Source: Stomoxys calcitrans
Taxonomy: Eukaryota; Arthropoda; Insecta; Diptera; Muscidae
NCBI RefSeq assembly: GCF_963082655.1
Contig: NC_081552.1
Coordinates: 121,310,958 to 121,374,957, forward strand
DNA: 64,000 nt
Direction of reading: 5' to 3'
The notes below the pieces were generated by a model. The model had not been told where the DNA came from. It did not search any database and worked only from the letters and a program-made list of their open reading frames with translations. Below, one piece after another: positions 11,151-22,902 of this stretch; positions within the stretch are counted from its first letter, which is position 1; the number at the start of each line of letters is the position of its first letter. The position numbers and the translations under genes are program-made.

Positions 11151-12490
11151 CATCGATCTTGCCACGCAGTCCGTTGAAAGTTTAACTGCAAGAACACACT
11201 TCCCGGCACTGGCCTGGCAATATTTGGGTTCTTTTCAATCCCGGCACGGAACAGATGCGTGCGGAAAAGGCACACTGGGATGTGCTTCTCCCATGACGAA
11301 ATAAGACGAACACGTACACTGAGGCGTCAGCCCTTGCCGATGAGGATTCCATCGGGTCAATTCGGTGCGTACAACCGGCTGTCATGGGATTGCCCATATT
11401 TGGTGATGTGCATTACCATCACTTCCTACAAAAGCGGCTTCAAACAGCAACTTAAGGTCTGAAGGGCATCTCTGACTCGAGTGCCATATGTTGGGGATCC
11501 AGCCAGCATTGAGATCTATTTATTTCAAGGCTTGCTGCTACTAAATCTTCAGTGCTTAGCGACTGAAGAAGAAAAACATTTAAACTACTCTTTTCAAGAA
11601 TGCCGGCTCTGAGTCTCCCTCTCCCCGTATTCTTGAGTAGTTTAAGTCCCGGAATTCTTAGTCCACGAACCATTCCTCATCACACCCATGGTTTCTGGAA
11701 AAGAACCACGTCAAATCCCCCTGCCATCAGGAGGACCTTTAGTGCCGCCGAAGTGGCCTTAAAATGGAGTTCATCCTCACAAGGTTCGGTAGATATTGTC
11801 ATGAGCTTCCGTACGCATCCAGGGCAGGTGAGAAAGCTGTGGAACCACTCTTGCTCTGGACACTGGATACTTGCGGTGTGGATGATGCCTCCGTAGATGC
11901 TTCGCTAGCTGCTGCTGTCGAAGTACTCTCTGAGTCCCGTGCTTCTCCGTTGGCGCACTCCTTGAGCCCAGTCCAATCGGATGACTAAATGTCGTGCTGC
12001 TCCTGGCCAGATCTCACCAATCTTTTTTAGCGCACAACGACAGATTTCAATTGAGCGTTGATACCCGAAGGCAATTAGTCTGTATCGACCCCGATGCCAG
12101 CCTGCATCGTCACAAACTGGAGGAGACCCAGGAAATTCGACAAGGACATCGGAGTATACTAATGACAGTCCATTGAATATCCTACTCCAATTATTCCTAG
12201 GTATGCAGCCGTGTTCTTCTCCCTTGTCGACAACTGCCATCGCCAAACTGTCACTAGCGACATTAACAAAGGTCCTTGGACCCATCTTTCTGTTGTTCGC
12301 CCTAGTTCTTTGAGACATAGGATGCCCTCCAGGTGACCGCAGCCTTTTGGCTGACTGCGATGCAGTTTCCGAATCTAGACGTGTAGTCTTTGGGGAAGCC
12401 AGCGAATTCCAAAGCCCTATATAGGGAATCGCACTAAGCCTCTCAATAAACCTAAGAGCGATGCATTTTCTATTATTATTTTAACCTCTT
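11151..12490 (-). pseudogene. LINE B ORF1 (gag-like) remnant
   Basis: An open minus-strand frame starts upstream of the ATG at 12318 ('ALRFIERLSAIPYIGLW', 'SETASQSAKRLRSPGG'). It continues 'MGPRTFVNVASDSLAMAVVD', 'GCIPRNNWSRIFNGLSLVYSDVL', 'PPVCDDAGWHRGRYRLIAFGYQRSIE', 'KIGEIWPGA'. Further pieces in other frames ('ILEKSSLNVFLLQSLSTEDLVAASLEINRSQCWLDPQHMA' at 11452-11620) complete a typical nucleic-acid-binding ORF1 of Jockey-group elements. It lies directly upstream of ORF2 in the same direction. Several frameshifts; non-functional. The true 5' end of the element is not visible. Confidence 0.7.
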
Positions 12491-12621
12491 AAACAGCGTG
12501 TTGGTTTGCCGGGGAAGGCCAATGGTCTAGGCAAATTATAGGCATACGAAGAAAGAATAGGTCTTGTCCTTAAGACTCGAACAAGGTGTCTTTATCAAAA
12601 GCCCCTGCTGATCACTCGTCT

Positions 12622-13058
12622 GTCGCCTAGTGGAGCCTGGAGCAGCCGCTCCACCAGTCGAGGTTTTAGTAGCAGACAACATGCTACGGCCTGATACCAT
12701 CACCGCGGCTGTTGCGTCTTTGGAGTCCGTTCTAAGCATACTCCCGGGCTCTATATATGCCGTTCCACTGTAAAAAGAAAATAACACCTACTGGATGTTA
12801 CTTTCATTTCAAAAAAAATTCTAAATTTTGATTTTTTTTGGAGCCAGTGAAGCCTGGAGCAGCGGCTCCACCAGTCGAGGTTTCAGTAGCAGATAACATG
12901 CTATGGCCTGATACCACCACCGCTGCTGTTGCGTCTTTGGAGTCCGATCTAAGCATACTTCCGGTCTCTAGATGTGCCGTTCCACTGGAAAAAGAAAATA
13001 ACACCTACTGGACGTTACTTTCATTTGAACAAAAAAATGTAAATGTTGATTTTTTCGG
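12622..13058. repeat. Direct tandem duplication, 218-bp unit, two copies
   Basis: Units 12622-12839 and 12840-13057 align end to end; for example GCCTGGAGCAG occurs at 12634 and 12852. Each unit reads on minus as a similar peptide containing 'SKDATAAV', 'SGHSMLSATETSTGGAAAPG'. They differ by scattered substitutions, so the duplication is not fresh. The peptide resembles a low-complexity N-terminus of a LINE ORF1, but this is a guess. Confidence 0.75.
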
Positions 13059-13689
13059 AAATTTTAGATTCTGAAACAGATAGCTTATGATAGAATAGGA
13101 AAATTTGCACAATTGTTTTCGTCATACTCGTATAATCTTGTCACCTTTCTAACGATGTCTAAAAATTTTCAATCGGTTTCCAAATAGTCTCACAATTTCA
13201 CATATACCGACCATATCGTTGTATGGTCCAAGATTTTTCGATTTGGCAACACTGTGCGACGGACACGACACAAAAAAAAAGTTTACCAGAACATAAACAT
13301 TCTGTCCTCAATTTTAGGGTTTTGGTAATAGTTTCAAGCCAAAGATATGCAACCTTTATACAAGGGTTGCCACCTAGCATAAAAGACGTAGTGTGGATAT
13401 AACCCAATTACACGATGTTTAAAAAAGAAACCTTAACACAAAGATATAAAATACCTAAATCAAGGTTTTTTCATTTGAAACCCAAGGTTATGCAGACTAA
13501 CTATGTAAGTTCCATAATTCATTATGAAAGTAGAAATGGATTAAAGTTAGCTCCAACTTAATAATAGGATATTGTATTTTTAAGGAAAAGCGGTCCATAT
13601 CCTTAACAGAAAACCACTCGATTTGAAAATAAGACTGATCCGATTTCTAGGCAAAACTACTTAAACTCAACATTTAAAATGCCTTTTCT
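13059..13689. other. AT-rich, no recognised feature
   Basis: No long frame and none of the three common repeat families. Nothing supported. Confidence 0.5.
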
Positions 13690-14335
13690 GCTTTAATAGG
13701 TTAGGTTAGGATGAAAATTGGGTGCAGATATTAATCTGCCCCATGCCACTATAGACATACACCTAAGCCAGTAATCAGCCTGTGTCCCCACTTAAGTGCC
13801 GGTATCTGTTATACGCGAAAGCCGGGCAATGACAAAGGAAATGCTACAACGTCTCATCATGTTCCCCGCATGCCCTACACATGCTATCACTTGCCGCATC
13901 GAATCTACATAAGTGAGCTCGTAGTCCTATGTGTCCCATTATGATACCAATAACTATACTGACCTCCAATTTACTTTCTTTTAGCAATAGCCTTGTCTTC
14001 TCGCGATGTGGATCCCCTCATAGGATTTTCGCCGTCCTACTGACCGCTTCGCTGTTCTACAGGTTCCATGCGCATTCATCGCCCGAAAGGCTTCGGGTGT
14101 ACCTAATTTATTCATGGTAGTCCTCTGGCCTTCACCGCCGATTCGTTTGCCCTTTCATTCCCCCTTACTCAGTTATGGCCCTGCACCCAAACAATGCGGA
14201 TTTCGCCATCCTCAGAGAAGGCGGTAATTACCGTCCTGGTTGTTATTGCCCTTATGGCTGTCCGTAAACATTTTCACGACGTCCTTGCATTAGTACTACA
14301 CCACCTCACGAATTCTGCTTTTACTAATGAGCTAA
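13690..14335 (-). pseudogene. LINE 3' end: RNase H/zinc-motif C-terminus remnant
   Basis: Minus-strand reading gives 'VKMFTDSHKG' (RNase H-like, eroded) and later 'MGHIGLRAHLCRFDAASDSMCRACGEHDET'. The latter is the C-x2-C...H...C terminal motif of LOA/R1-like ORF2 with 'HFLCHCPAFAYNRYRHL' following after a stop. It ends in a 3' UTR 'ADYWLRCMSIVAWGRL' and a CCTAACCTAACCT tail (plus: AGGTTAGGTTAGG near 13700). The same 3' tail recurs at 36040-36130. Many stops; a dead 3' fragment. Confidence 0.65.
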
Positions 14336-14640
14336 TTTTATTTTATTGGTCAGTTATATGAAATTTAAAGACATATTAAAAACAGCAATATATATTCTTA
14401 AGTCAAACTAAGAGAACAATGTTATAATTGCAACTCACTTTTCAATTGCAACAATATGTTTATAAATTTAGTTGCATAAACATCTTGCTGTATATGCAAA
14501 GGATGAGTTAATATTTTAATTATCCCTAACCCTTTCAAGATTTTTAATGATTTTAAAAATCCATTGTTATCTCCGAGTTTACTTGAGTGGAGCGGACGAG
14601 TTTTCATTTCGCTCTTCGAAGAAAAATATCCATATCTCCG
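14336..14640. other. No recognised feature
   Basis: AT-rich sequence between a LINE end and an F2 remnant; nothing supported. Confidence 0.4.
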
Positions 14641-15043
14641 AATTAAGTTAGGCTGTTCTGAACTTTGGATACCCACCACCTAAGATATATATGTATACCA
14701 CCTTTTGTCATAATCCGGTGAAAAATGCATCATTTATTCACCCATGCATTCATTTATTAGAACCAAATTCGACACGGATCTTGAGTGGTCTAATATAACC
14801 AAATTGGAGAAAATGGTGAGTGGTCTTAGACAACTCAGTGTCACAAATCTTAGCAAAATCGGACAATAAATGTGGATTTTATAGGCCTAAGACTTAAAAT
14901 CGGCAGATCGGTCTTTATGGGGGCTATATCAAGATATAGTCCAATATAAACCATCTTCGAACTTAACCTGCTTATAGACAAAAAGAAAAGAATCAGTGCA
15001 AAGTTTCAGCTCAATATCGACGAACGGACATGGCTAGATCGTC
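14641..15043 (-). mobile_element. Degenerate F2 remnant
   Basis: Minus-orientation F2 words remain: the eroded hairpin end near 14641-14660, 'GGTGGTGGGTATCC' at 14670-14683, one 'GCCGATTTTAAGTCTTAGGCC' type segment and the 'CCATGTCCGTTCGTCG' block near 15020-15035. The head is missing. Only part of one monomer survives. Confidence 0.6.
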
Positions 15044-15763
15044 TTAGCTGCGGTGATGGCATCACACCGTAGCATGTTGTCCGCCCCAAGAGAAATGCTT
15101 CAAGCGCACAACCACTCATCAGACAAATTAATGAGGAAGAGGCGGATCAACCAGAGGTATGCACAGCTCCTCCCCAACTGAGCGAGGGCTTAACTAAGCT
15201 CACAAGAAGATTGAGAAAGCAATCCGGGGCATGACGAATGAAAGAGAGGAGTATGCACCGGCAGGGCAATCGGGCGGAAAGGCAGGATGCTGGAAGGGAT
15301 GGAAATGACATTGCAGGTATTTCTACGGAAGCTGGGAAGGGAATCAGCTCCCGCTTTCATGTACTCTAGGAAGTCCAAGTAAGCCCTCCCGCAATGGAGA
15401 CTCCACACTCCCTAAGGCGCAAAGCTCGATTTGGCGAGAAAAATGGACAACCCCCAGCTCACAAAGGCAACGGCCTTCATCAAATGCACGACAGAACGCA
15501 TGCTACGATTCGTAGGCAAGCAAAACCAAGGTTTGGTCGCAGGAAATGGGAGGTCGTTTACTCAAGTCTCAGTGATAAGATTGACTAAGACTAATGGCAT
15601 GGCGCCTTACGGGCCCGAGGGTGTCTTTTTCAAGATTGAGACATCATAACGTGCAGCGGCAGGTGACTCAGTACCGCCTAACAAATAGGGGGCTGATGAC
15701 GAGACCACCGCCAACTGTCCTAATGATGGGAAGACTAGGACAAGCGAAGATCTTTATATTTAA
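15044..15763 (+). pseudogene. Possible LINE ORF1 / linker remnant
   Basis: GC-richer than its surroundings, with coding-like frames such as 'MARKMDNPQLTKATAFIKCTTERMLRF' (15431-15649) and 'PPNK*GADDETTANCPNDGKTR' near 15680-15740. The latter part resembles the segment just before the endonuclease of the plus-strand LINE at 24840-25010 ('QPNKQVPDDGRITD'). I infer an ORF1-to-ORF2 stretch of the same LINE group. No zinc-knuckle is clearly visible. Confidence 0.4.
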
Positions 15764-17390
15764 ACTAGCTGACCCGGGCCCGCTCCGCTGCGCCTTCTTT
15801 TACTTTATATGGAACAAAAGTTTCCTGAGAATATTTATTTTCGACAATTAAAGAGCTTTTAGTGAAATACCATGCTACGATAATAGTATATCGCTTGACT
15901 AACAGTTTAACAATATAAGTGCCTCTATCTAAATCACATATGAACTTTATTGGTCTACGAATTTAAATTTGGATGTAAGGTGTACTCCATTCTTAAAATA
16001 CTTCATTTCAGCCCGATATTCTCATGATTTCTGATTTAGTGGTGTTTTCGAGGGAGAGATGGTCCCCCATATATTTGTCCCTGAAAAAGTATCAGCATCG
16101 TACTCTTCTCTCAAATACCATTTATTTAAACCCCATATTGCCATTGGCTTAAGAGGAGTTTACAGGATGAGGCGTCCCCCAAACACATGGTCCCAAAAAA
16201 GGTTATCAAATTCGTTTTCTAATCTCAAATATCTTTCATTTGAGCCACATATTGGCATGGTCGAAAAATTTTTTCCCTTTGGAGGTGTTTTGGGAAAGGG
16301 ATGATGCCCTAAATACATGGTCCTACATTTGGATATCAAAGTCGTATTCTACTCCCAAATACCTTTATTTGAGCCCCATATTGAGATGTTCACTAAAAAA
16401 TTGCTGTTTGTGGGGTATTTTGTGAAAGGGGTACCCCCAGAAAATTGGTCCCGAAAATAGGTATCAATTCTTGCTCTACCCCCCAATACCTTTATTTGAA
16501 CCCCATATTGCCAATGCCCTCAAAATTGGATATCAATTTCGTTTCCAATCTCATTTAAAATCCATATTGCAAAAGTCAGCAAGTATGTCCTGTTTGGGGT
16601 ATTGCCCTAAAAACTATGAATATTTAGTTCCACTCTCTTTAAGACCCAAATTGTCTTGGTGAACAAATTAGGCCTATTTGGGGGTTGTTATGGTGGTGAG
16701 ACGTCCGCTAGGCAGTTGGCCCCCAATGTTGATATCAGATACGTGGTCTACTCCCACATACCTTTAATATGAGCACAATATTTCCATAGTCGGCAAACAT
16801 GACCGGCTTGGGAGGTGTTTTGGGGGATGTGCGGCCACTCAGTGAGTTGGCCTTGGAAATATATATCGGATTCGCGTTCCACTTTAAAAACCCTCTTATT
16901 TGAGCCTCATATTGCAATAGTCAGAAAATACTTACTATTTGGGTGGTGTTGTGGCGGTGGGGTGGCCCCATAGACACTTTTCCCTAATATTGATATCAAA
17001 TTCGTGCTTTACTCCCAAATACCTTTCATATGAGCTCCATTGGTCAAAATATATGTTTGGTAGGTTTTAAGTTGGGGCAGCCTCAATAGGTACCCCATCC
17101 GAAATTTGGATACCAATTTTTTTTTTTTAGGGTACTATATGAGAACACACTTAATTTCGCTTCAATCGCATGACCCATCTCCGAGATCTGGCGTTTCTGA
17201 AAATTAGGGTAAGGGGGAGGGTCCGGCCCCCCTTCAGATATCAAAAAATGTAGTACACTATTTTCACCACGTGGTCTTTATGCACCATCTGTGAAAGTTT
17301 AAAGAAAATCGGTTCAGCCGTTTCTGAGTCTATAAGGAACACACTAACATACAAACAAACAAACCTACAAACAAACACAAATTGATTTTT
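15764..17390 (+). mobile_element. F3 interspersed repeat, near full length
   Basis: The head is CTAGCTGACCCGGGCCCGCT at 15764, followed by units spaced about 128-130 bp ('TATCAA' marks at 16204, 16334, 16462). The conserved 3' block 'ATCGGTTCAGCCGTTTCTGAG' lies at 17310-17330, and the tail is (ACAAACAAA)n plus ATTGATTTTT. An F2 element begins at the very next base. No coding capacity. Confidence 0.8.
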
Positions 17391-18597
17391 ATACCCACCA
17401 CCGAAGGATGAGGGCATATTCATTTTGTCATTCCGTTTGCAACACATCAAAATATCCATTTCCGACCCTATAAAGTATATATATTCTTGATCAGCGTAAA
17501 AATCTAAGACGATCTAGACATGTCCGTCCGTCTGTCTGTTGAAATCACACTACAGTCTTCAAAAATAAAGATATTGAGCTGAAACTTTGCAGAGATTCTT
17601 TGTTTGTCCATAAGCAGGTTAAGTTCGAAGATGGGCTATATCGGACTATATCTTGATATAGCCCCCATATAAACCGATCCGCCGATTTAGGGTCTTAGGC
17701 CAATAAAAGCCACATTTATTATCCGATTTCGCTAAAATTCGGGACAGTGAGTTGTGTTAGGCCCCTCGATATCCTCCGTCGATAAGGCTCAGATCGGTTA
17801 AGATTTGGATATAGCTGCCATATAGACCGATCCTCCGATTAAGGGTCTTAGGCCCATAAGAGCAACATTTACTATCCGATTTTGCTGAAATTTGGGACGT
17901 GGAGTTGTGTTAGGCCCTTCGACATTATTCGTCAATTTGGCCCAGATCGGTCCAGATTTGGATATAGCTGCCATATAGACCGATCTTCCGATGTAGGGTC
18001 TTACACCCATACAAGGCGCATTGATTGTCCGGTGCCGCCAAAATTTGGGACAGAGAGTTAAGTTAATCCCCCTGACATACTTCTGTATTATGGCACAGAT
18101 CGATACAGATTTAGATATTGCTGCCATATAGACCGATCTCTCGGTTTTAGGTTTTGGGCCCATAAAAAGAGCATTTATTATCCGATGTTGCTGAAATTTG
18201 GGACAAAGAGTTGAGTTAAGCCCCTCCACATATTTCTGCAATTTGGTCTAGATCGATCAAGATTTGCATATAGCTGCCTTATAGACCGATATCTCGATTT
18301 AAAGTCTTGGGCCCAAAAAAAGCGCATTTATAATCTGATTTAACTGAAATTTGACACATTGACTTACGTTTTCGACATCCATATTGTATATGAGTCAGAT
18401 CGGTTTACTTTTAGCTATAACTGCTAAAAAGACCAATATTTTGTTATACATAATTGAACAATAACTTGTACTTATTAGTATTTGGTCCAAATCGGATCAT
18501 ATTTCGATATATATTGCTATGGGACATAAGGTATGTATATGGAGGTGGTGGGTATCCAAGGTTTGGCCTGGCCGAACTTAACACCTTTTTACTTGTT
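17391..18597 (+). mobile_element. F2 DINE/helentron-like element, full length
   Basis: From ATACCCACCACCGAAGGATG to the CTTGTT terminus, with the TATAAAGTATATATATTC block at 17469-17486 and the GC hairpin (TTTGGCCTGGCCGAAC, one arm mutated) at 18561-18576. It sits exactly at the T-run ending the F3 tail. The 147-residue frame on minus at 17798-18241 is an artefact of the monomer repeat. Confidence 0.88.
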
Positions 18598-18690
18598 ATG
18601 TACAAGATAGGGTCGGAAATGGATATTTCGATATGTTGCAAGCGATATTTCGATATGTTGCACCCCATCCTTCGATGGTTGGCATAAAAT
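18598..18690 (-). mobile_element. F2 head fragment in opposite orientation
   Basis: Minus strand reads as a shortened F2 start: 'CCATCGAAGGATGGGG', 'CAACATATCGAAATATC' (this part twice, about 25 bp apart) and 'CATTTCCGACCCTATC'. It lies directly after the terminus of the plus-strand F2 copy. Confidence 0.65.
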
Positions 18691-18718
18691 AAGACTAAAT
18701 GATGACTATTTAATATGC

Positions 18719-19668
18719 TTTTGTTGTTGTTGTAGCAGTTTATTGTGTTCTATCTTTCTGCTTGATTTTGTTAAGTGTCAAGACCCAGGAACTCTGCGAC
18801 TAAGATGGGGTGCGTCCACAGGGATGTGGGTCTGAGTCGAGTGGATCTGGCCGGGCAGTTAAACAGGTGACGTGTATCGTGCGGTCCCTGGTTGTAATCG
18901 GGACATACATCTTGCACGTCGGCATCAATCCTAGCTCTGTGGGAATTGAGGCGTCTGCATCTGCAGGAACGTAATTGAGCCAGAACTACTCTGGTTTGCC
19001 GGGGGAGGTCGATTTCTTCGGGTGCAATGGGTGGCGGTCGTTCTCCAAGGACTACATTCACCCGGTAGCCAATTACCGCATCTGCTACTGTGTCTGCATG
19101 AATGTTAAGACCCGCTTGATATACCGCTTGATCTAGAGGTTCTATCTTTTGGCGCTGAACCTCACGCTCTAGATCATATAGATCTACCTCAAGGCTTCTG
19201 GGCGGTGGATATCTATCCACAAGATGATGATTTGGATGGTTTCTGCGATAACAGCCTAATAGGTATTTCTTAGACAGCATGTAGTTATGTCTTCGCACTG
19301 GTAGGATCTTTATCTCCTTTAGAGGCGGTCCACATGAGAACTGAGGAGACAGACCGTCGCAGTTCGGCGGCATTCTGACAGATCTGAATATTATTCCACT
19401 GCGTGTCACAAAGTTGACGAGACCACACTGGCGCTGCATAACTTACCACAGACCGGCCAATTGCTTTGTACGTGGTCAACAAAGTTTCTTTGTCTGCACC
19501 CCAAGTGCTGCCAGCAAGTGACTTGAGGACCTTGTTTCTACTTTTGACTTTATCGCAGATTGCTGTGGCATGTGGGGCGAATGTGTAAGAGCTGTCAAAT
19601 GTGACGCCAAGTATTTTGGGACATTTGATGGTCGGAATCATTTCTCCATCGACCACCACAGTCAGCTC
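18719..19668 (-). pseudogene. Jockey-like LINE 3' end, second copy (LINE B2)
   Basis: 5'-truncated copy of the same element as LINE B. The minus-strand frame 19285-19683 gives 'GEMIPTIKCPKILGVTFDSSYTFAPHATAICDKVKSR' and 'WSRQLCDTQWNNIQ'. After a frameshift, the 222-residue frame 18771-19439 gives the complete C-terminus 'LPRQTRVVLAQLRSCRCRRLNSHRARIDADVQDVCPDYNQGPHDTRHLFNCPA', 'PTSLWTHPILVAEFLGLDT'. This is the usual Jockey-group ORF2 tail with a C...H..C cluster. A (CAA)n tail is at 18719-18732. It preserves about 390 bp that LINE B has lost. Confidence 0.8.
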
Positions 19669-19929
19669 ATAGACAACCACCATACCACTCCACTCTAAGC
19701 GAGTAGCACTAACATTTAAATTCGCGCCATCTAGCAGTTTTCAACTGAAATTGTTTGATCCAATTGGATTTAGTTGATTCAATTAAAAACATGCCAACAT
19801 GAACAGAGAGAGGGCAAAGTGGTAAAAATTAATCATCAGGATGTATCTTTGTTATGACAACCTATCGGTCCTTCGAATAAAGAAAAATAAAATATAGGAA
19901 AAAAGGAAGAATCTAAAAGCAAAATATTT

Positions 19930-20814
19930 GATATCAAATTCTGGGGTGGGATGCCTAGGAGAGCCGCCCACCCCCAAAATCCGGCAAACGGATGCATTTA
20001 TAGACCAACCGCTACAATATGGGGACTCAAATTAAAGGTATTTGAGAGTAGAAAACGAATCTGAAAGCCAAATGTGGGACCATGTATTTGGGGCACAGCC
20101 CCTTTCCCAAAACACCACCCAAAGAGCAACAATTTTGGAACCAAATATTTCAGGACGTCTCATCCCATAAACTCCCCTTAAACCAATTAAAATATTGGGT
20201 TTAAATAAATGGTATTTGAGAGATTAGAACGATGCAGATATTTTTTTCTGGGCCAAGAGTCTAAGAACCACCTCACCCCCGAAAACACCCTTAAATCTGA
20301 CATTATGACAATATCGAGATGAAATAAAGACTTCTAATAATGGAATATATCTAACACCCAAACGTTAAAGACCCTAAAGCCTCCGAGCGAATTCATAGAC
20401 CAGTAAAGATTATATGGGGTTCAGATAAAGGCATTTATATTTTTATGCTTTTGCGATATACATACAGGGTGGCTGATGAATATTGCTACAATGATGAATA
20501 TTGCTACATTTTTTTTTCGGTGTATGGAATACATTTTTCTTTTATTCATGTTAAATTAAATTATTAAATTAATTATTAAATTATTATTAATTAAATTAAT
20601 TAATTAATTAATTAAATTAATTATTAAATTATTATTATTAAATAGAAAAAAAGTTATTACATTTTTTTTTTGGTAGCGGCTTTCATCAGCCACCCTGTAT
20701 ATTATTTTCGTAGCATTGCAATTTCACTAAAAGCTCTTTAATTGTCGAAAATAAATATTCTAAGGATAATTTTGTTCCAAAAGAGGGCGCAGCGGAGAGG
20801 GCCCGGTTAAGCTA
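19930..20814 (-). mobile_element. F3 interspersed repeat, 3'-truncated, with MITE inside
   Basis: Minus-strand copy from the head CTAGCTTAACCGGGCC at 20814 to a broken end near 19930. The block matching 'GCGATATACTATTTTCG' of other F3 copies is split at 20463 by a small inverted-repeat element. Confidence 0.75.
20465..20697. mobile_element. MITE, Tc1/mariner-like (TA target)
   Basis: 233 bp bounded by inverted repeats CAGGGTGGCTGATGAA (20465-20480) and its complement TTCATCAGCCACCCTG (20682-20697), each flanked by TA (20463-20464, 20698-20699). The interior is almost pure A/T (TTAATTAATTAA). It splits an F3 copy. The TA duplication and the CAG-initial terminal repeat suggest a Tc1/mariner-type source; no transposase inside. 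The left inverted repeat has a partial internal duplication (GATGAATATTGCTAC twice). Confidence 0.85.
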
Positions 20815-20895
20815 GTATACTTACATTTACGAAATGATATTTCTGGTTTTAATATCTTATATGCCTGAATACCGAGGGTGCAATAGTTACTTTTT

Positions 20896-22504
20896 ATACC
20901 CTCCACCATAAGATGGGGGGTATACTAATTTCGTCATTCTGTTTGTAACTACTCGAAATATTCGTCTGAGACCCCATAAAGTATATATATTCTTGATCGT
21001 CGCGACATTTTATGTCGATCTAGCCATGTCCGTCCGTCTGTCCGTCCGTCCGTCCGTCCGTCTGTCTGTCGAAAGCACGCTAACTTCCGAAGGAGTAAAG
21101 CTAGCCGCTTGAAATTTTGCACAAATACTTCTTATTAGCGTAGGTCGGTTGGTATTGTAAATTGGCCATATCGGTCCATGTTTTGATATAGCTGCCATAT
21201 AAACCGATCTTGGGTCTTGACTTCTTGATCCTCTAGAGTGCGCAATTCTTACCCGATTGAAATGAAATTTTGCACGACGACTTTTGTTATAATATCCAAC
21301 AACTGTGCCATGTATGGTTCAAATCGGTCCATAACCTGATATAGCTGCCATATAAACCGATCTTGGGTCTTGACTTCTTGAGCCTCTAGAGTGCGCAATT
21401 CTTATCCGATTGGAATGAAATTCTGCACGACGTGTTTTGTTACGATATACAATAACTGTGCCTAGTATGGTTCAAATCGGTCCATAACCTGATATAGCTG
21501 TCATATAAACCGATCTTGGGTCTTGATTTCTTGAGCTTCTAGAGTGCGCAATTCTTATCCGATTGGAATGAAATTTTGCAGGGTGTGTTTTGTTATGATA
21601 TCCAACAACTGTGCCAAGTATGGTTCAAATCGGTCCATAACCTGATATAGCTGCCATATAAACCGATCTTGGGTCTTGACTTCTTGAGCCTCTAGAGTGC
21701 GCAATTCTTATCCGATTGAAATGAAATTTTGCACGACGTGTTTTGTTATGATATCCAACAACTGAGCTAAGTATTGTTCAAATCGGTCCATAACCTGATA
21801 TAGCTGCCATATAAACCGATCTTGGGTCTTGACTTCTTGAGCCTCTAGAGTGCGCAATTCTTATCCGATTGGAATGAAATTTTGCACGACGTCTTTTGTT
21901 ATGATATCCAATAACTGTGTGAAGTATGGTTCAAATCGGTCCATAACCTGATATAGCTGTCATATAAACCAATCTTGGGTCTTGACTTCTTGAGCTTCTA
22001 TAGGGCGCAATTCCTATCCGATTTGGTTGATAATTTTCATGAAGTATTTTATTCTTACTTTCAACAACTGTGTCAAATAAAGTTCAAATAGGTTCATAAC
22101 CTGATATAGCTGCCATATAAACCGATCTTAGGTCTTGACTTCTTGAGCCTCTAGAGTGCGCAATTAGTATCCGATTTGCCTGAAATTTTGTACGACGGAT
22201 TTCTCATTACCATCAACATACGTGTTTATTATGGTTTGCATCGGTTTATAGCCCGATACAGCTCCCATATAAATCGATCTCTCTATTGTACTTCTTGAGC
22301 CCCCAAAGGGCGCAATTCTTTTTCGAATTGGCTGAAATTTTATACAGGACCATATCTTGATATCGCTCTAATAGCAGAGCAAATCTTTTCTTATATCCTT
22401 TTTTGCCTAAGAAGAGATGCCGGGAGATGAACTCGACAAATGCGATCCATGGTGGAGGGTATGTAAGATTCGGCCCGGCCGAACTTAGCACGCTTTTACT
22501 TGTT
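20896..22504 (+). mobile_element. F1 DINE/helentron-like element, longest clean copy
   Basis: Complete from ATACCCTCCACCATAAGATG (with the inverted GGGGGGTATAC) through the microsatellite at 21028-21070 (GTCC/GTCT repeats) to the CTTGTT end at 22504. The anchor GATATAG recurs at 21185, 21338, 21491, 21644, 21797, 21950 and 22103, exactly 153 bp apart each time. The terminal hairpin CGGCCCGGCCG is at 22471-22481. A good reference copy for the family. Confidence 0.9.
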
Positions 22505-22902
22505 TAATTTTACCCTTCTCCGTTCACTGTAAAAGTAAATAAGCTATTTTGTTAAGGTTGCCATAGTGTACCTAAATTAAAAGTACCATTTTTCCCACTT
22601 AGATACTATTTTGTGAAATTTGTTGTCACCTAATGGTATTTTATCGAGACGCTCTTTAATTTGAGCCCAAAATCATAAATGTAGCCCCAATCGTGCGCGC
22701 TGGGTAAAAGCCATTTCGTGCATTTTAGTACCTAAACGTACGAATATCCCAAAATATCACCAACATTTGTGCCGTTTGCGTTGGGCGTTGATCAGTCAGT
22801 CAGTCAATCACACGTCTCTTTGATATATTGAGGTAAAATTTTATTGAATTTATCTATAGAAAAATTTTTAGGAAAATGTTGTTTGGGACAGATAAGCATA
22901 AT
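22505..22902. other. Unclassified intergenic sequence
   Basis: About 400 bp between two F1 copies in opposite orientation (tail to tail). No frame; only a short CAGT repeat near 22790. Nothing supported. Confidence 0.5.

Noticed and set aside
16059..16425. Frames such as 'SFSNLKYLSFEPHIGMVEKFFP' in F3
   Set aside because: They recur in every F3 copy with frameshifts and differ in length; they are translations of the internal non-coding units.
17798..18241. 147-residue frame on minus with repeats such as 'GRSVYMAAISKSG'
   Set aside because: It lies wholly inside an F2 element and repeats every 51 residues because the non-coding monomer is 153 bp. The same false frames occur in all F1/F2 copies (e.g. 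28038-28484, 38518-38847, 43947-44222, 51237-51674).
21028..21070. GTCC/GTCT repeat as a stand-alone microsatellite
   Set aside because: It is a regular component of the F1/F2 5' region, as in DINE-1, not an independent locus.
20896..22504. CRISPR-like regular array (repeats at constant spacing)
   Set aside because: The 153-bp units are tandem monomers without unique spacers, inside a eukaryotic mobile element.
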